Source: Marinilongibacter aquaticus (lineage in GTDB: Bacteria > Bacteroidota > Bacteroidia > Cytophagales > Spirosomataceae). From it: DNA of 64,000 bases. Positions 19,699-28,947 of this stretch are shown here, one piece after another; position 1 is the stretch's first letter; each line of letters starts with the position of its first letter. The notes beneath the pieces are model-generated. The model had not been told where the DNA came from, did not search any database, and saw only the letters and a program-made list of their open reading frames with translations. The DNA lies in contig NZ_CP083757.1 of NCBI RefSeq assembly GCF_020149935.1, positions 1,488,001 through 1,552,000 on the forward strand. Direction: 5' to 3'. A program made the position numbers and the translations under genes.

Positions 19699-20256
19699 AT
19701 GACTGAGAATACTATGAACAACATAAAGACGGTAGAAGCCCCCGATGGATATTCCGGATCAGGCTTTTTTGCCACCTCCTTGGATAAAGTAATTGGTTTG
19801 GCCCGTAGCCACTCGCTTTGGCCCCTGCCCTTTGCCACATCATGCTGCGGAATTGAATTTATGGCCACCATGGGAGCTACTTACGATATTTCCCGATTTG
19901 GTTCCGAACGCCCCAGCTTTTCGCCGCGTCAGGCCGATTTGCTGATGGTAATGGGTACAATTGCCAAGAAAATGGCCCCCGTGGTAAAACAAGTGTATCT
20001 TCAAATGGCCGAGCCCCGCTGGGTGATTGCCGTTGGAGCCTGTGCCTCTTCGGGTGGTGTATTCGATACCTACTCTGTATTGCAGGGGATTGACCGCGTG
20101 ATACCCGTGGACGTGTATGTACCGGGATGCCCGCCAAGGCCCGAACAAATCTTGGATGGTTTGATGCAGGTGCAGGAATTGGCCCGTAACGAGTCATTAA
20201 GAAGAAGAGAAAGCGAACAGTATAAAGCACTTTTGGAATCGTATAATATCCAATGA
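19699..20256 (+). CDS. nuoB: NADH-quinone oxidoreductase subunit B
   Basis: A 185-residue peripheral-arm subunit that holds terminal [4Fe-4S] cluster N2. The ligands are visible as the tandem Cys of TSCCGIEF, the Cys of VGACASSGG and the Cys of [10 protein letters not shown]. It overlaps nuoC by 4 nt (ATGA). Confidence 0.96.
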   Translation: MTENTMNNIKTVEAPDGYSGSGFFATSLDKVIGLARSHSLWPLPFATSCCGIEFMATMGATYDISRFGSERPSFSPRQADLLMVMGTIAKKMAPVVKQVYLQMAEPRWVIAVGACASSGGVFDTYSVLQGIDRVIPVDVYVPGCPPRPEQILDGLMQVQELARNESLRRRESEQYKALLESYNIQ

Positions 20257-20753
20257 TAAGCAATCAAGAAATAGTGGAAGACCTGGCGGCTCACTTCGGC
20301 GAGAACGTTTTGGAATTTGAAGAACCGAACGGTTTATTGACTTTCACCACCTACCCCTCTGCCCTGATCGATGTCATGACGTATCTGCGTGATAACGACA
20401 GGCTGCGATTCAAGTTTCTTACGGATGTCACGGCCGTGCATTATCCCGATTCTGAAGGAAAAGAATTCTGCTCGGTTTATCACATGCACAGTTTCGAAAA
20501 CGGTATCCGCCTACGCATCAAAGTGTTTGTTTCGAAAGAAAAACCAGAAGTGCCCACGGCCACCGGCATTTTTGCCGCAGCCAACTGGATGGAAAGAGAA
20601 GCCTATGATTTTTACGGCGTCATCTACACTGGCCATCCAAACCTCAAACGCATCTTGAATATGGAAGATATGGATTACCACCCTTTGCGGAAAGAATATC
20701 CACTCGAAGATGCCACTCGCGAAGATAAAATTGACGCCCTTTTTGGAAGATAA
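20253..20753 (+). CDS. nuoC: NADH-quinone oxidoreductase subunit C
   Basis: A 166-residue 30-kDa-type subunit, separate from nuoD. It carries the signature ERE-A-YDF-GV...[10 protein letters not shown], ending [10 protein letters not shown]. It is structural and positions the quinone-reducing end of complex I. Confidence 0.95.
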   Translation: MISNQEIVEDLAAHFGENVLEFEEPNGLLTFTTYPSALIDVMTYLRDNDRLRFKFLTDVTAVHYPDSEGKEFCSVYHMHSFENGIRLRIKVFVSKEKPEVPTATGIFAAANWMEREAYDFYGVIYTGHPNLKRILNMEDMDYHPLRKEYPLEDATREDKIDALFGR

Positions 20754-20755
20754 TT

Positions 20756-21994
20756 ATGTCTGAAAAAGTACAAAATATAAAAACCACCGTCGATGCTCTA
20801 GCACTGAACAAACCGATTCAGGAAGAAAACGAGCTGACCACGCTGAACCTCGGCCCCACCCACCCTGCCACGCACGGCATTTTCCAGAATGTGCTTCAAA
20901 TGGATGGTGACAAAATTGTTTCTGGAGAACAAACCGTGGGCTACATTCACCGGGCATTTGAGAAAATTGCCGAAAGAAGGCCTTTTTATCAAATTACCAC
21001 GCTCACCGACCGCATGAATTATTGCTCTTCTCCGATCAATAATTTCGGTTGGCATATGACGGTAGAAAAGCTATTGAATATTGAAGTGCCCAAAAGGGCT
21101 CAATATATACGCGTGATCATGATGGAGTTGGCCCGTATCTCCGATCACCTTGTGTGCAACTCCATTTTGGCGGTAGACAGCGGTGCGTATTCGGGTTTCC
21201 TTTACGTGTTTCAAGAACGCGAAAAAATATACGAGATCTATGAAGAGGTCTGCGGAGCCCGGTTGACAACGAATATGGGACGTGTCGGTGGAATGGAAAG
21301 AGACCTTTCGCCCACTGCATTGGCCAAAATAAAGGATCTTATTTACAATACCTTGCCTAAGGTATTGGCCGAATTCGAAAGGCTGATGAACCGCAACCGT
21401 ATTTTCATCGATCGTACGGTGAATGTGGGTTCCATCACTCCAGAAAGAGCCATGGAATATGGTTTTACAGGGCCGAATCTTCGGGCTGCTGGGGTCGATT
21501 ACGATGTACGCGTAATGGAACCTTACTCTTCTTACCAAGATTTTGAGTTTGATATTCCTGTGGGGCACAATGGCGACACCTACGATCGCTACATGGTGCG
21601 AAGTGCCGAAATGTGGGAAAGTATCAAAATCATAAGACAAGCTTTTGAAAATCTTCCCGAAGGGCCATATTACGCCAACGAGGAGCACTATTACCTTCCT
21701 CCGAAACAAGAAGTGTACAGAAGCATGGAAGCCCTGATCTATCACTTCAAAATTATAATGGGCGAAATCGAAGCCCCGATCGGCGAAGTATACCACGCGG
21801 TAGAAGGCGGAAACGGGGAGCTTGGTTTTTACCTGATCAGCGACGGTGGCCGTACGCCTTACCGTTTGCACTTCAGAAGACCCTCTTTTATTTATTATCA
21901 GGCTTACCCCGAAATGTGCAAAGGATTGACCATTTCAGATGCCGTAATGATCATGAGTAGTTTAAATGTAATTGCGGGAGAACTAGACGCTTAA
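20756..21994 (+). CDS. nuoD: NADH-quinone oxidoreductase subunit D
   Basis: A 412-residue 49-kDa subunit forming the quinone pocket with NuoB. Conserved stretches include LNLGPTHPATHG, GYIHRAFEKIAE, the MNYCSSPINN-type region and GRTPYRLHFRRPSF near the end. The quinone-site His is in THPATHG. It lies 2 nt after nuoC and 3 nt before nuoE. Confidence 0.96.
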   Translation: MSEKVQNIKTTVDALALNKPIQEENELTTLNLGPTHPATHGIFQNVLQMDGDKIVSGEQTVGYIHRAFEKIAERRPFYQITTLTDRMNYCSSPINNFGWHMTVEKLLNIEVPKRAQYIRVIMMELARISDHLVCNSILAVDSGAYSGFLYVFQEREKIYEIYEEVCGARLTTNMGRVGGMERDLSPTALAKIKDLIYNTLPKVLAEFERLMNRNRIFIDRTVNVGSITPERAMEYGFTGPNLRAAGVDYDVRVMEPYSSYQDFEFDIPVGHNGDTYDRYMVRSAEMWESIKIIRQAFENLPEGPYYANEEHYYLPPKQEVYRSMEALIYHFKIIMGEIEAPIGEVYHAVEGGNGELGFYLISDGGRTPYRLHFRRPSFIYYQAYPEMCKGLTISDAVMIMSSLNVIAGELDA

Positions 21995-21997
21995 ACA

Positions 21998-22492
21998 ATG
22001 ACAGAAACAGTTGCATTCACGCCAGAAAGACTAGAAAAAGTAAAGGAGATTATCGCTCGATATCCCGAAGGCAAGCAAAAGTCTGCCCTACTACCGATTT
22101 TGCACTTGGCACAAGCCCAATTCGGTTGGCTGAGCGAAGAAACCATGGAATATGTGGCCAGTCTTTTAGACCTTCAGGCTGTAGAAGTATTTGAGGTGGC
22201 TACTTTTTATACCATGTTTCATTTGGAGCCCGTGGGCAAGCATGTAATAGAATATTGCCGCACCGGCCCTTGTGTAAATATGGGTGGCGAAAAAGTCTTT
22301 GCCCACCTGAAAGACAAATTGGGTGTGGAAGTGGGACAAACTACAGACGACGGACTCTTTACTGTGAAAGAAGTGGAATGTCTTGCCGCCTGCGGATGGG
22401 GGCCCTGTTTTCAAATTCGCGAAAAATACTACATGCACCTCAACGACCAAAAGGTGGATGAAATCATTGATGATCTTAGGAAAGCAAACTAA
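21998..22492 (+). CDS. nuoE: NADH-quinone oxidoreductase subunit E
   Basis: A 164-residue thioredoxin-fold subunit binding a [2Fe-2S] cluster (N1a). The four Cys are in EYCRTGPCVNMGG and VECLAACGWGPCF. It is part of the NADH-oxidising module with NuoF. It overlaps nuoF by one base (TAATG). Confidence 0.95.
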   Translation: MTETVAFTPERLEKVKEIIARYPEGKQKSALLPILHLAQAQFGWLSEETMEYVASLLDLQAVEVFEVATFYTMFHLEPVGKHVIEYCRTGPCVNMGGEKVFAHLKDKLGVEVGQTTDDGLFTVKEVECLAACGWGPCFQIREKYYMHLNDQKVDEIIDDLRKAN

Positions 22493-23844
22493 TGGCAGAG
22501 CAAATTAAGATATTGACCCCCCATGCAAATGTGCCCGGAATCGAGACTTTCGAGGTTTACAAGAAAAATGGCGGGTATGCTGGCGTAGAAAAGGCTCTCA
22601 AGAGCATGTCGCCTGAAGATGTAGTAGAAGAAGTGAAGAAATCGGGTGTGCGTGGACGTGGCGGAGCGGGTTTCCCGATGGGCATGAAATGGGGCTTTTT
22701 GGCCAAGCCAGAAGGTGTACCCCGTTATTTGGTTTGCAACGGTGACGAATCAGAACCCGGCACTTTCAAAGATCACTACTTAATGATGAAAATCCCTCAT
22801 TTGCTTATCGAGGGCATGATCATTTCCAGCTTTGCTTTGGGAGCGAACAAATCGTTCATCTATGTACGTGGAGAATTGATGTATGTCATCAATATCCTCG
22901 AAAAAGCCATTGCCGAAGCCAAAGCGGCCGGCTATCTTGGAAAAAACATTTTGGGTACGGGCTACGATCTTGAGTTGATCGTGCAACCCGGAGGCGGAGC
23001 ATACATCTGCGGAGAAGAAACCGCACTTTTGGAATCTTTGGAAGGCAACCGTGGCAATCCAAGAAATAAGCCTCCTTTCCCAGCCGTAAAAGGGCTGTAT
23101 CAATGTCCTACGGTAGTGAATAACGTGGAATCGATCTCTACCACACCTTGGATAATTATGAACGGAGGCGAAGAATACGCCAAAATTGGCGTGGGTCGCA
23201 GCACGGGTACCAAACTGATTTCGGCTTCCGGTCATGTAAAAAATCCAGGTGTCTACGAAATAGAGCTCGGCCTATCTGTTGAAGAATTTATTTATTCGGA
23301 TCAATATTTGGGAGGAATTCGCGACGGACATGAATTGAAAGCTGTAGTGGCCGGAGGTTCTTCTGTGCCTATCCTTCCGAAAGAACTTATTCTGAAAACA
23401 GCAGCCGGAGAACCGCGACTCATGAGTTACGAATCTTTGGCCGACGGCGGTTTCCAAACGGGCACAATGTTGGGTTCCGGTGGATTCATCGCAATGGATG
23501 AAACAACTTGTATTGTACGAAACACTTGGAATTTCACCCGATTCTATCGCCACGAATCTTGCGGACAATGTTCGCCCTGCCGTGAAGGAACCGGATGGAT
23601 GGAAAAAGTGCTTCATCGTCTGGAACACGGAAAAGGTAGAGCAGAAGACATCGATTTATTGGTAGATGTAGCGAAAAAAATTGAAGGCAATACCATCTGT
23701 CCATTGGGCGATGCCGCAGCTTGGCCCGTGGGCAGTGCAATCCGTCACTTTAGAGACGAATTCGAATGGCATGTGAAATACCCTCGGGAATCTTCGCAAC
23801 CCGATGCCGTTTATATGGGACAATTATCAACAGTGAATGCGTAA
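22492..23844 (+). CDS. nuoF: NADH-quinone oxidoreductase subunit F
   Basis: A 450-residue NADH- and FMN-binding subunit. The FMN/NADH loop RGRGGAGFPMGMKW, the NGDESEPGTFKD motif and the GAGAYICGEETAL-type sequence are present. The N3 [4Fe-4S] cluster ligands lie in ESCGQCSPCREGT and ICPLGDAAAWP. Its TAA is followed with no spacer by the ATG of an unrelated SGNH hydrolase, where nuoG would be expected. Confidence 0.96.
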   Translation: MAEQIKILTPHANVPGIETFEVYKKNGGYAGVEKALKSMSPEDVVEEVKKSGVRGRGGAGFPMGMKWGFLAKPEGVPRYLVCNGDESEPGTFKDHYLMMKIPHLLIEGMIISSFALGANKSFIYVRGELMYVINILEKAIAEAKAAGYLGKNILGTGYDLELIVQPGGGAYICGEETALLESLEGNRGNPRNKPPFPAVKGLYQCPTVVNNVESISTTPWIIMNGGEEYAKIGVGRSTGTKLISASGHVKNPGVYEIELGLSVEEFIYSDQYLGGIRDGHELKAVVAGGSSVPILPKELILKTAAGEPRLMSYESLADGGFQTGTMLGSGGFIAMDETTCIVRNTWNFTRFYRHESCGQCSPCREGTGWMEKVLHRLEHGKGRAEDIDLLVDVAKKIEGNTICPLGDAAAWPVGSAIRHFRDEFEWHVKYPRESSQPDAVYMGQLSTVNA

Positions 23845-25026
23845 ATGAAGAATTTCTTCTATACCATATTGGTCATTGCTATTACCTTGGTCGCCGCAGA
23901 ATTTGTGTTGCGATTTGTGATAGATTTGCCCGACCCATATGCGAATCTTAGAAGAAAGGCGTATTCCACTGGTTCTGTTATTCGCTTGCAGAATACGCGA
24001 AATACCGATCTGCTTTTTGTCTTCAATCCAAATGAGCTCTTTCCCAAAACGGAAAGGAACAAGGTCAAAGTACACATCAACAATTTTGGATTCAGGCACA
24101 AAGACGATAACAATACACTCAAAGCCAAAGAAGTCTACGACATTTTTGCGATAGGTGGCAGCACCACGCAATGTTACGATTTTGAGTATACTAAAACATG
24201 GTGCCAGATTTTGGAGCAAGACCTCGAAAGAGAATTGAGTAAACCAGTGAATGTGTACAATGGCGGAACCGCTGGGGCCGTCATGTTCGACCACATTGCT
24301 TTACTCCAGAACAGGGTGATTCATCTCGACCCCGATATGGTCATTCTTTTTGCGGGTGTAAACGACCTCAACCTTCTGCTCGGCGACGACAACCTTTACC
24401 GTTTCGATGACATATACGAAACGAATTTCAACATCAGCTGGTACCGTTTGGGCCTGGCCAGGCTCACGCTTTACAAGCTCTTTTTGAACGCCAAACAAAA
24501 AATGGTGGCCGATGAAGACCATCCCTTAAAAAGAAGAGCCGACGAGCACGATTTGGATATTCCGGTGGGCACGCCCATTCAGTTCTCGGATCACGTCAAT
24601 CCACCGAAGGAAACGAAGGCCTTGCCCTTGGGCAAAAATCCCGAGATAAATTTTGCCTATTATCAACACATGATGAAGTCTTTCATTGGCACTTGCAAAG
24701 CCAATGACATCCCTTTGGTTGTAATGACTCAGCCCACCACCTGGCTTTCGGAAGACCAACGCCTGCAGGATTATCATTGGATGAACAAGAATAAGGAGAA
24801 CCGTTTTGCCAAAGATTTCATGCAAGCCAGTATGGATAAAATGAACAGCGATGTCGAGGCCATTTGCCATGCAAACGAAGTGGCCGTGTTGAGCTTGGAT
24901 AAAAACATTGAAAATACAGGAGATTATTTCTACGACGACTGCCATTTCACCCCGAAAGGGTCGAAACATGTGGGCAAAGTTGTAAGCAAATTCCTTTTAA
25001 GCAATAATCTAATTCAGATAGATTAA
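23845..25026 (+). CDS. membrane-anchored SGNH hydrolase inside the nuo operon
   Basis: A 393-residue protein with an N-terminal membrane anchor (about 4-25) and an extracytoplasmic SGNH/GDSL domain: block I GGSTTQ (Ser about 106), block II NGGTAGAV, block III GVNDLN (Asn about 173) and the C-terminal D-x2-H (D364, H367 in YDDCHFTPKG). A complete catalytic set is therefore present. Such proteins deacylate lipids, peptidoglycan or glycans; no substrate is indicated. It abuts nuoF with zero spacing and overlaps the nuoG start by one base, so it is translated as part of the complex I mRNA. It is not a known complex I subunit. Confidence 0.85.
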   Translation: MKNFFYTILVIAITLVAAEFVLRFVIDLPDPYANLRRKAYSTGSVIRLQNTRNTDLLFVFNPNELFPKTERNKVKVHINNFGFRHKDDNNTLKAKEVYDIFAIGGSTTQCYDFEYTKTWCQILEQDLERELSKPVNVYNGGTAGAVMFDHIALLQNRVIHLDPDMVILFAGVNDLNLLLGDDNLYRFDDIYETNFNISWYRLGLARLTLYKLFLNAKQKMVADEDHPLKRRADEHDLDIPVGTPIQFSDHVNPPKETKALPLGKNPEINFAYYQHMMKSFIGTCKANDIPLVVMTQPTTWLSEDQRLQDYHWMNKNKENRFAKDFMQASMDKMNSDVEAICHANEVAVLSLDKNIENTGDYFYDDCHFTPKGSKHVGKVVSKFLLSNNLIQID

Positions 25027-26111
25027 TGGAAGAACAAAAATTCAAAGTGACGATAGACGGTATCGAAACCGAGGTTTCTCCCGGTACAACGATACTTCAG
25101 GCTGCACGTCAAATCGGCCCAGAAGTGGCACCGCCAGCCATGTGCTATTATAAACCACTCGAGAAATCGGGCGGAAAATGCCGAGCGTGTTTGGTGAAAG
25201 TAACGCAGGGCTCTGCCCGCGATACTCGCCCAATGCCCAAACTTATGGCTTCGTGTATCACACAAGTCCAAGATGGCATGGTTGTTGAAAATTACACCAA
25301 CGAAGAGGTGGTAGAAACCAGAAAGGGAATCGTCGAATTCTTGCTCTTGAACCACCCATTGGACTGCCCAGTTTGCGATCAAGCCGGAGAATGTAGCCTA
25401 CAAGACTTCGCCTTTGAGCACGGCACAGAGCACCAACGTTCGGTGGAAGATCGCCGCACTTTTGAACGTGAGGACATCGGGCCTTACATTCAATTGCACA
25501 TGAATCGCTGCATTCTATGCTACCGTTGTGTGTACACCGCAGATCAGATTACCGATGGCCGCTGCCATGGTGTTATGCACCGTGGAGACCATGCCGAAAT
25601 CAGTACCTATATCTCGAAATCAATCGACAATGATTTTTCGGGCAATATGATCGATGTATGCCCAGTGGGTGCATTGACAGACAAAACATTCCGTTTCAAA
25701 AATCGTGTGTGGTTTTCGAAACCAGTGGATGCCCACAGAGATTGCGATAAATGTCACGGAAAAGTACATTTGTGGTATCGTGGCGACGAAGTAATCCGTG
25801 TGACGGGCCGCAAAAACCAATGGGGCGAAGTGGAAGAGTTTATTTGCAACGATTGCCGTTTCCATAAAAAGGAGACCAAAGATTGGGTGATCGAAGGCCC
25901 GGCTCAGATGCCACGCCATTCTGTACTTTCGGCAAACAAATACCGTAAAGATGCCATCAAGCCGAGCTATGCAATAAAACATGCGGAGCAGAATTTCAAA
26001 AAAATCGACGATTCAAGACCGTTCAACGAAACTTTGGATGAAATCAAAGAATCGGACGATTACAAAGCTCTGATGGAAAAGAACAAAGAATTTAAACTTT
26101 TAAACTCCTAA
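25026..26111 (+). CDS. nuoG: NADH-quinone oxidoreductase subunit G, short form
   Basis: A 361-residue protein, less than half the length of E. coli NuoG. The N-terminal [2Fe-2S] domain is intact (CYYKPLEKSGGKCRAC, SCITQV). The His/Cys [4Fe-4S] region (HPLDCPVCDQAGEC), a ferredoxin-like pair (CILCYRC, DVCPVGAL) and a final C-x2-C...C-x2-C set (CDKCHGK, FICNDCRF) follow. The large molybdopterin-oxidoreductase-like C-terminal domain is missing, so the subunit keeps the electron wire only. Similar short forms occur in other Bacteroidota, so this is probably natural rather than a truncation. Confidence 0.88.
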   Translation: MEEQKFKVTIDGIETEVSPGTTILQAARQIGPEVAPPAMCYYKPLEKSGGKCRACLVKVTQGSARDTRPMPKLMASCITQVQDGMVVENYTNEEVVETRKGIVEFLLLNHPLDCPVCDQAGECSLQDFAFEHGTEHQRSVEDRRTFEREDIGPYIQLHMNRCILCYRCVYTADQITDGRCHGVMHRGDHAEISTYISKSIDNDFSGNMIDVCPVGALTDKTFRFKNRVWFSKPVDAHRDCDKCHGKVHLWYRGDEVIRVTGRKNQWGEVEEFICNDCRFHKKETKDWVIEGPAQMPRHSVLSANKYRKDAIKPSYAIKHAEQNFKKIDDSRPFNETLDEIKESDDYKALMEKNKEFKLLNS

Positions 26112-26116
26112 ACTGA

Positions 26117-27259
26117 ATGGATTCGGTTTTCTTGATAAAATCTTTAATCATTCTGGGCATCTTTGCCATTTCGTTGGGCATCGCAGCCTACGAAACCTAT
26201 TTTGAAAGGGTAATTGCTGCCTACATTCAAGACCGCGTGGGCCCAGACCGTGCCGGACCTTTCGGTATTTTACAGCCTTTGGCCGATGCCGGTAAACTCT
26301 TTTTCAAAGAAGATTTCATTCCCACAATGGCCGACAAATGGCTGTTTATTCTGGGGCCTTCTTTGGCCATGCTCACTGCCCTGATGACCAGTGCTGTGAT
26401 TCCTTTCGGAGACAGTATTCTTTTCGATGGACATGAAATTTTGGTGCAAGGTATCGAAGTCAACATCGGCATTCTATGGGTGTTTGGTGTGGTTTCGCTT
26501 GGTGTATACGGCATACTGATTGGTGGTTGGGCTTCCAACAACAAATACTCATTGTACGGTGCGATCCGTGCAGCCTCGCAAAACATTTCGTACGAATTGG
26601 CTATGGGGCTTTCGATCATCGCCATCCTGATGATGTCCGAATCACTTTCTTTGAGAAGCATTGTAGAACAGCAGCACGGCTTCAATTGGAATATTTTCTA
26701 TCAGCCTATGGGCTTCGTCATTTTCCTTACCTGCTCTTTTGCAGAATGTAACCGTACACCTTTCGATCTACCCGAATCGGAAAACGAATTGGTGGCCGGC
26801 TATCACACGGAATACGGATCGATGAAACTTGGGCTTTACCTTTTCTCTGAGTATGTGAATATGTTCGTGACCTCCGCTGTTTTGGCCACTTTGTTCTTCG
26901 GCGGTTTCAATTATCCCGGAATGGATTGGGTTGCGGCAAAATTGATCGGTGGATTTGGAGAGGTGACAGGCCACAACTTGGCTACCTTGGTGGGCACCTT
27001 GATTTTCTTTGGCAAAATATTCTTCTTTATTTTTGTCTTCATGTGGGTGAGATGGACACTCCCTCGTTTCCGCTACGACCAACTGATGGACTTGGGCTGG
27101 AAAGCACTTATTCCACTTTCGGTAGTCAATTTGCTCATCACTGCGGGAGCTCAACTTTCTGGCATGCCTTTGATCGCCAATTGGATAGGTCTAGCCATTT
27201 TCTTAGTATTGTTCTATCTCGGATCGAACATTTTTGGAACGAAAAAAACAAGCTTATAA
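26117..27259 (+). CDS. nuoH: NADH-quinone oxidoreductase subunit H
   Basis: A 380-residue membrane subunit with about eight to nine helices, at the junction of the membrane and peripheral arms. Typical sequences are AYIQDRVGPDRAGPFGILQPLADAGKLFFKED (first part) and ECNRTPFDLPESENELVAGYHTEY with its conserved acidic loop. Downstream nuoI begins 2 nt after the stop. Confidence 0.95.
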   Translation: MDSVFLIKSLIILGIFAISLGIAAYETYFERVIAAYIQDRVGPDRAGPFGILQPLADAGKLFFKEDFIPTMADKWLFILGPSLAMLTALMTSAVIPFGDSILFDGHEILVQGIEVNIGILWVFGVVSLGVYGILIGGWASNNKYSLYGAIRAASQNISYELAMGLSIIAILMMSESLSLRSIVEQQHGFNWNIFYQPMGFVIFLTCSFAECNRTPFDLPESENELVAGYHTEYGSMKLGLYLFSEYVNMFVTSAVLATLFFGGFNYPGMDWVAAKLIGGFGEVTGHNLATLVGTLIFFGKIFFFIFVFMWVRWTLPRFRYDQLMDLGWKALIPLSVVNLLITAGAQLSGMPLIANWIGLAIFLVLFYLGSNIFGTKKTSL

Positions 27260-27260
27260 T

Positions 27261-27827
27261 ATGCAACTGACGAATCGTGCAAAAAAGACAGATAAGCGAC
27301 CTTTGACACTAGCCGAAAGAAGTTACTTGCCGGGTATTGCTCAAGGAATGGGCATTACCCTAAAACACTTCTTCTCGAAAAAGGCGACCATTCGCTATCC
27401 CGAGCAAACGCGTTATCTGGGTCCGGTATTTCGTGGGCATCATATTCTCAAAAGAGACGAAGAAGGACGCGAGCGTTGTACAGCATGTGGTCTATGTGCA
27501 GTAGCCTGCCCAGCCGAAGCTATTTCTATGGTTGCTGCTGAACGTGTGAAAGGCGAAGAGCATCTGTATCGCGAAGAAAAGTATGCCGCCGCCTACGAAA
27601 TCAATATGCTGCGTTGCATTTTCTGCGGGCTTTGTGAAGAGGCCTGTCCGAAAGAAGCCGTGTATTTGAGACACGATAAATTTGTGCCTGTATTTACCAA
27701 CCGCGACCAAGTAATCTACGGTAAGGATCAATTGGTAGAAGACATGAATAATCGCTATGAACGCGACGCCTGGACAAAAGAAGAAATGCAAAAGCTTTGG
27801 GCTAAACAAGACCCAGTTAATTACTAA
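27261..27827 (+). CDS. nuoI: NADH-quinone oxidoreductase subunit I
   Basis: A 188-residue subunit with two [4Fe-4S] ferredoxin motifs (CTACGLCAVACPAEA and CIFCGLCEEACPKEA) that carry electrons to NuoB. The ATG at 27261 follows the nuoH stop by one base. A nine-codon upstream extension would overlap nuoH and is not needed. Confidence 0.95.
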   Translation: MQLTNRAKKTDKRPLTLAERSYLPGIAQGMGITLKHFFSKKATIRYPEQTRYLGPVFRGHHILKRDEEGRERCTACGLCAVACPAEAISMVAAERVKGEEHLYREEKYAAAYEINMLRCIFCGLCEEACPKEAVYLRHDKFVPVFTNRDQVIYGKDQLVEDMNNRYERDAWTKEEMQKLWAKQDPVNY

Positions 27828-27833
27828 GAAGAA

Positions 27834-28379
27834 ATGGATTTTTTAGAAACGATAAAGCAACTGACATCGACCCACTGGTCGTTTTACATTATTTCGGTAC
27901 TTACACTTTTCGGGGCCTTGGGCACGATCATGTCCCGAAACCCCATTCACAGCGTCATTTACCTTATTCTTACGTTTTTCAGTTTATCCGCCCATTATGT
28001 GCTGTTGAACGCCCAGTTTTTGGCCGCAGTAAACATTGTGGTTTATGCAGGAGCCATCATGGTGCTTTTCCTTTTTGTGGTGATGTTTTTGAACATCAAA
28101 GAAGAAGAGACTCATAAGAGCAAAAACAAGGTAATGATTGCGTCCACAATCGTGTCGTGTACCATTGGCATTATCCTTCTTGCTGCAGTAAAAATGACGC
28201 AAGCTCCTCGTGTAAACCCATACACGTATCAAGTTAAGACAGGTTTTATCGAAAACTTGGGAAAAGTCTTGTACAGCAAGTACCTACTCCCTTTTGAACT
28301 CGTTTCTGTGCTTTTCTTGATTGCCATGGCCGGTGCGGTGATGTTGGGTAAAAAAGAGAAAGGAGAAAGAAGTTTCTAA
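27834..28379 (+). CDS. nuoJ: NADH-quinone oxidoreductase subunit J
   Basis: A 181-residue membrane subunit with five helices. The pattern NPIHSVIYLILTFFSLSAHYVLLNAQFLA and NIVVYAGAIMVLFLFVVMFLN is the J-subunit core with its pi-bulge helix. It is followed directly by a GNAT gene instead of nuoK, so the membrane arm genes K, L, M and N must lie elsewhere or be lost. Confidence 0.94.
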   Translation: MDFLETIKQLTSTHWSFYIISVLTLFGALGTIMSRNPIHSVIYLILTFFSLSAHYVLLNAQFLAAVNIVVYAGAIMVLFLFVVMFLNIKEEETHKSKNKVMIASTIVSCTIGIILLAAVKMTQAPRVNPYTYQVKTGFIENLGKVLYSKYLLPFELVSVLFLIAMAGAVMLGKKEKGERSF

Positions 28380-28861
28380 TGGAACTGCTGAGCGAACGCC
28401 TGTCTTTTGCCCAGCTGGCACTTTCCGATAAAAGCGAGGCCTTGAAAATTAGCATGAACGACTTGATCATGCGGCACATTACTGGCAAAGCCTTGGATGA
28501 GCAAGCGGCTTTAGAGCGTTTCCAAAATCAGATAGACATTAATGCCAAGGATAAAAACCTTGGCTTTTTTCTTGCCCGAAAACGAGACGACGGCGTTATT
28601 GTGGGTTCTTTAAAATTCGTACACTTCTCGCCCGAAGAATATGAAGTTGGTTACTTACTGAAACCCGAATTTTGGGGAAAAGGTTACGCCAGTGAAATGC
28701 TCGCTTTTATGATCGATTATGCCGCTCAAATCACACCAAGGAAAAACTTTTTCGCTTTGGCATCTGTAGCGAATACCGCTTCGATCCGCGTACTCGAAAA
28801 GAAAGGGTTCCAAGAAGTATCTCGTGATGAAAAGGAATACCGCTGTCGGTTAAGTCTCTAA
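28379..28861 (+). CDS. GNAT-family N-acetyltransferase at the end of the nuo operon
   Basis: A 160-residue protein of the RimJ/RimL-like GNAT type. The acetyl-CoA region is GYLLKPEFWGKGYASEML, followed by ASVANTASIRVLEKKGFQEV. The start overlaps the nuoJ stop by one base, so it is co-translated with complex I genes. Substrate unknown; a protein N-terminus or small molecule are both possible. Confidence 0.85.
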   Translation: MELLSERLSFAQLALSDKSEALKISMNDLIMRHITGKALDEQAALERFQNQIDINAKDKNLGFFLARKRDDGVIVGSLKFVHFSPEEYEVGYLLKPEFWGKGYASEMLAFMIDYAAQITPRKNFFALASVANTASIRVLEKKGFQEVSRDEKEYRCRLSL

Positions 28862-28880
28862 GCGGCATATTTCTTTGGTT

Positions 28881-28902
28881 CAATGTCTTTCGAAAAGCAT
28901 TG
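28881..28902 (+). other. hairpin after the nuo-GNAT operon
   Basis: CAATG-T-CTTT-CGA-AAAG-CATTG forms a nine-pair stem with a single bulge, 19 nt after the GNAT stop. It lacks a clear U-tract, so its role as terminator is uncertain. Confidence 0.4.
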
Positions 28903-28909
28903 AATTCTC

Positions 28910-28917
28910 TAGTTTTG
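28910..28917 (+). promoter_or_regulatory. -7 promoter box for the gamma-carbonic anhydrase gene
   Basis: TAGTTTTG, a perfect TAnnTTTG match, 30 nt before the ATG at 28948. It overlaps an upstream in-frame extension and so favours the ATG at 28948 as the start. Confidence 0.45.
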
Positions 28918-28947
28918 CAAGGATCATATTCAAAACATAGCAAACAA

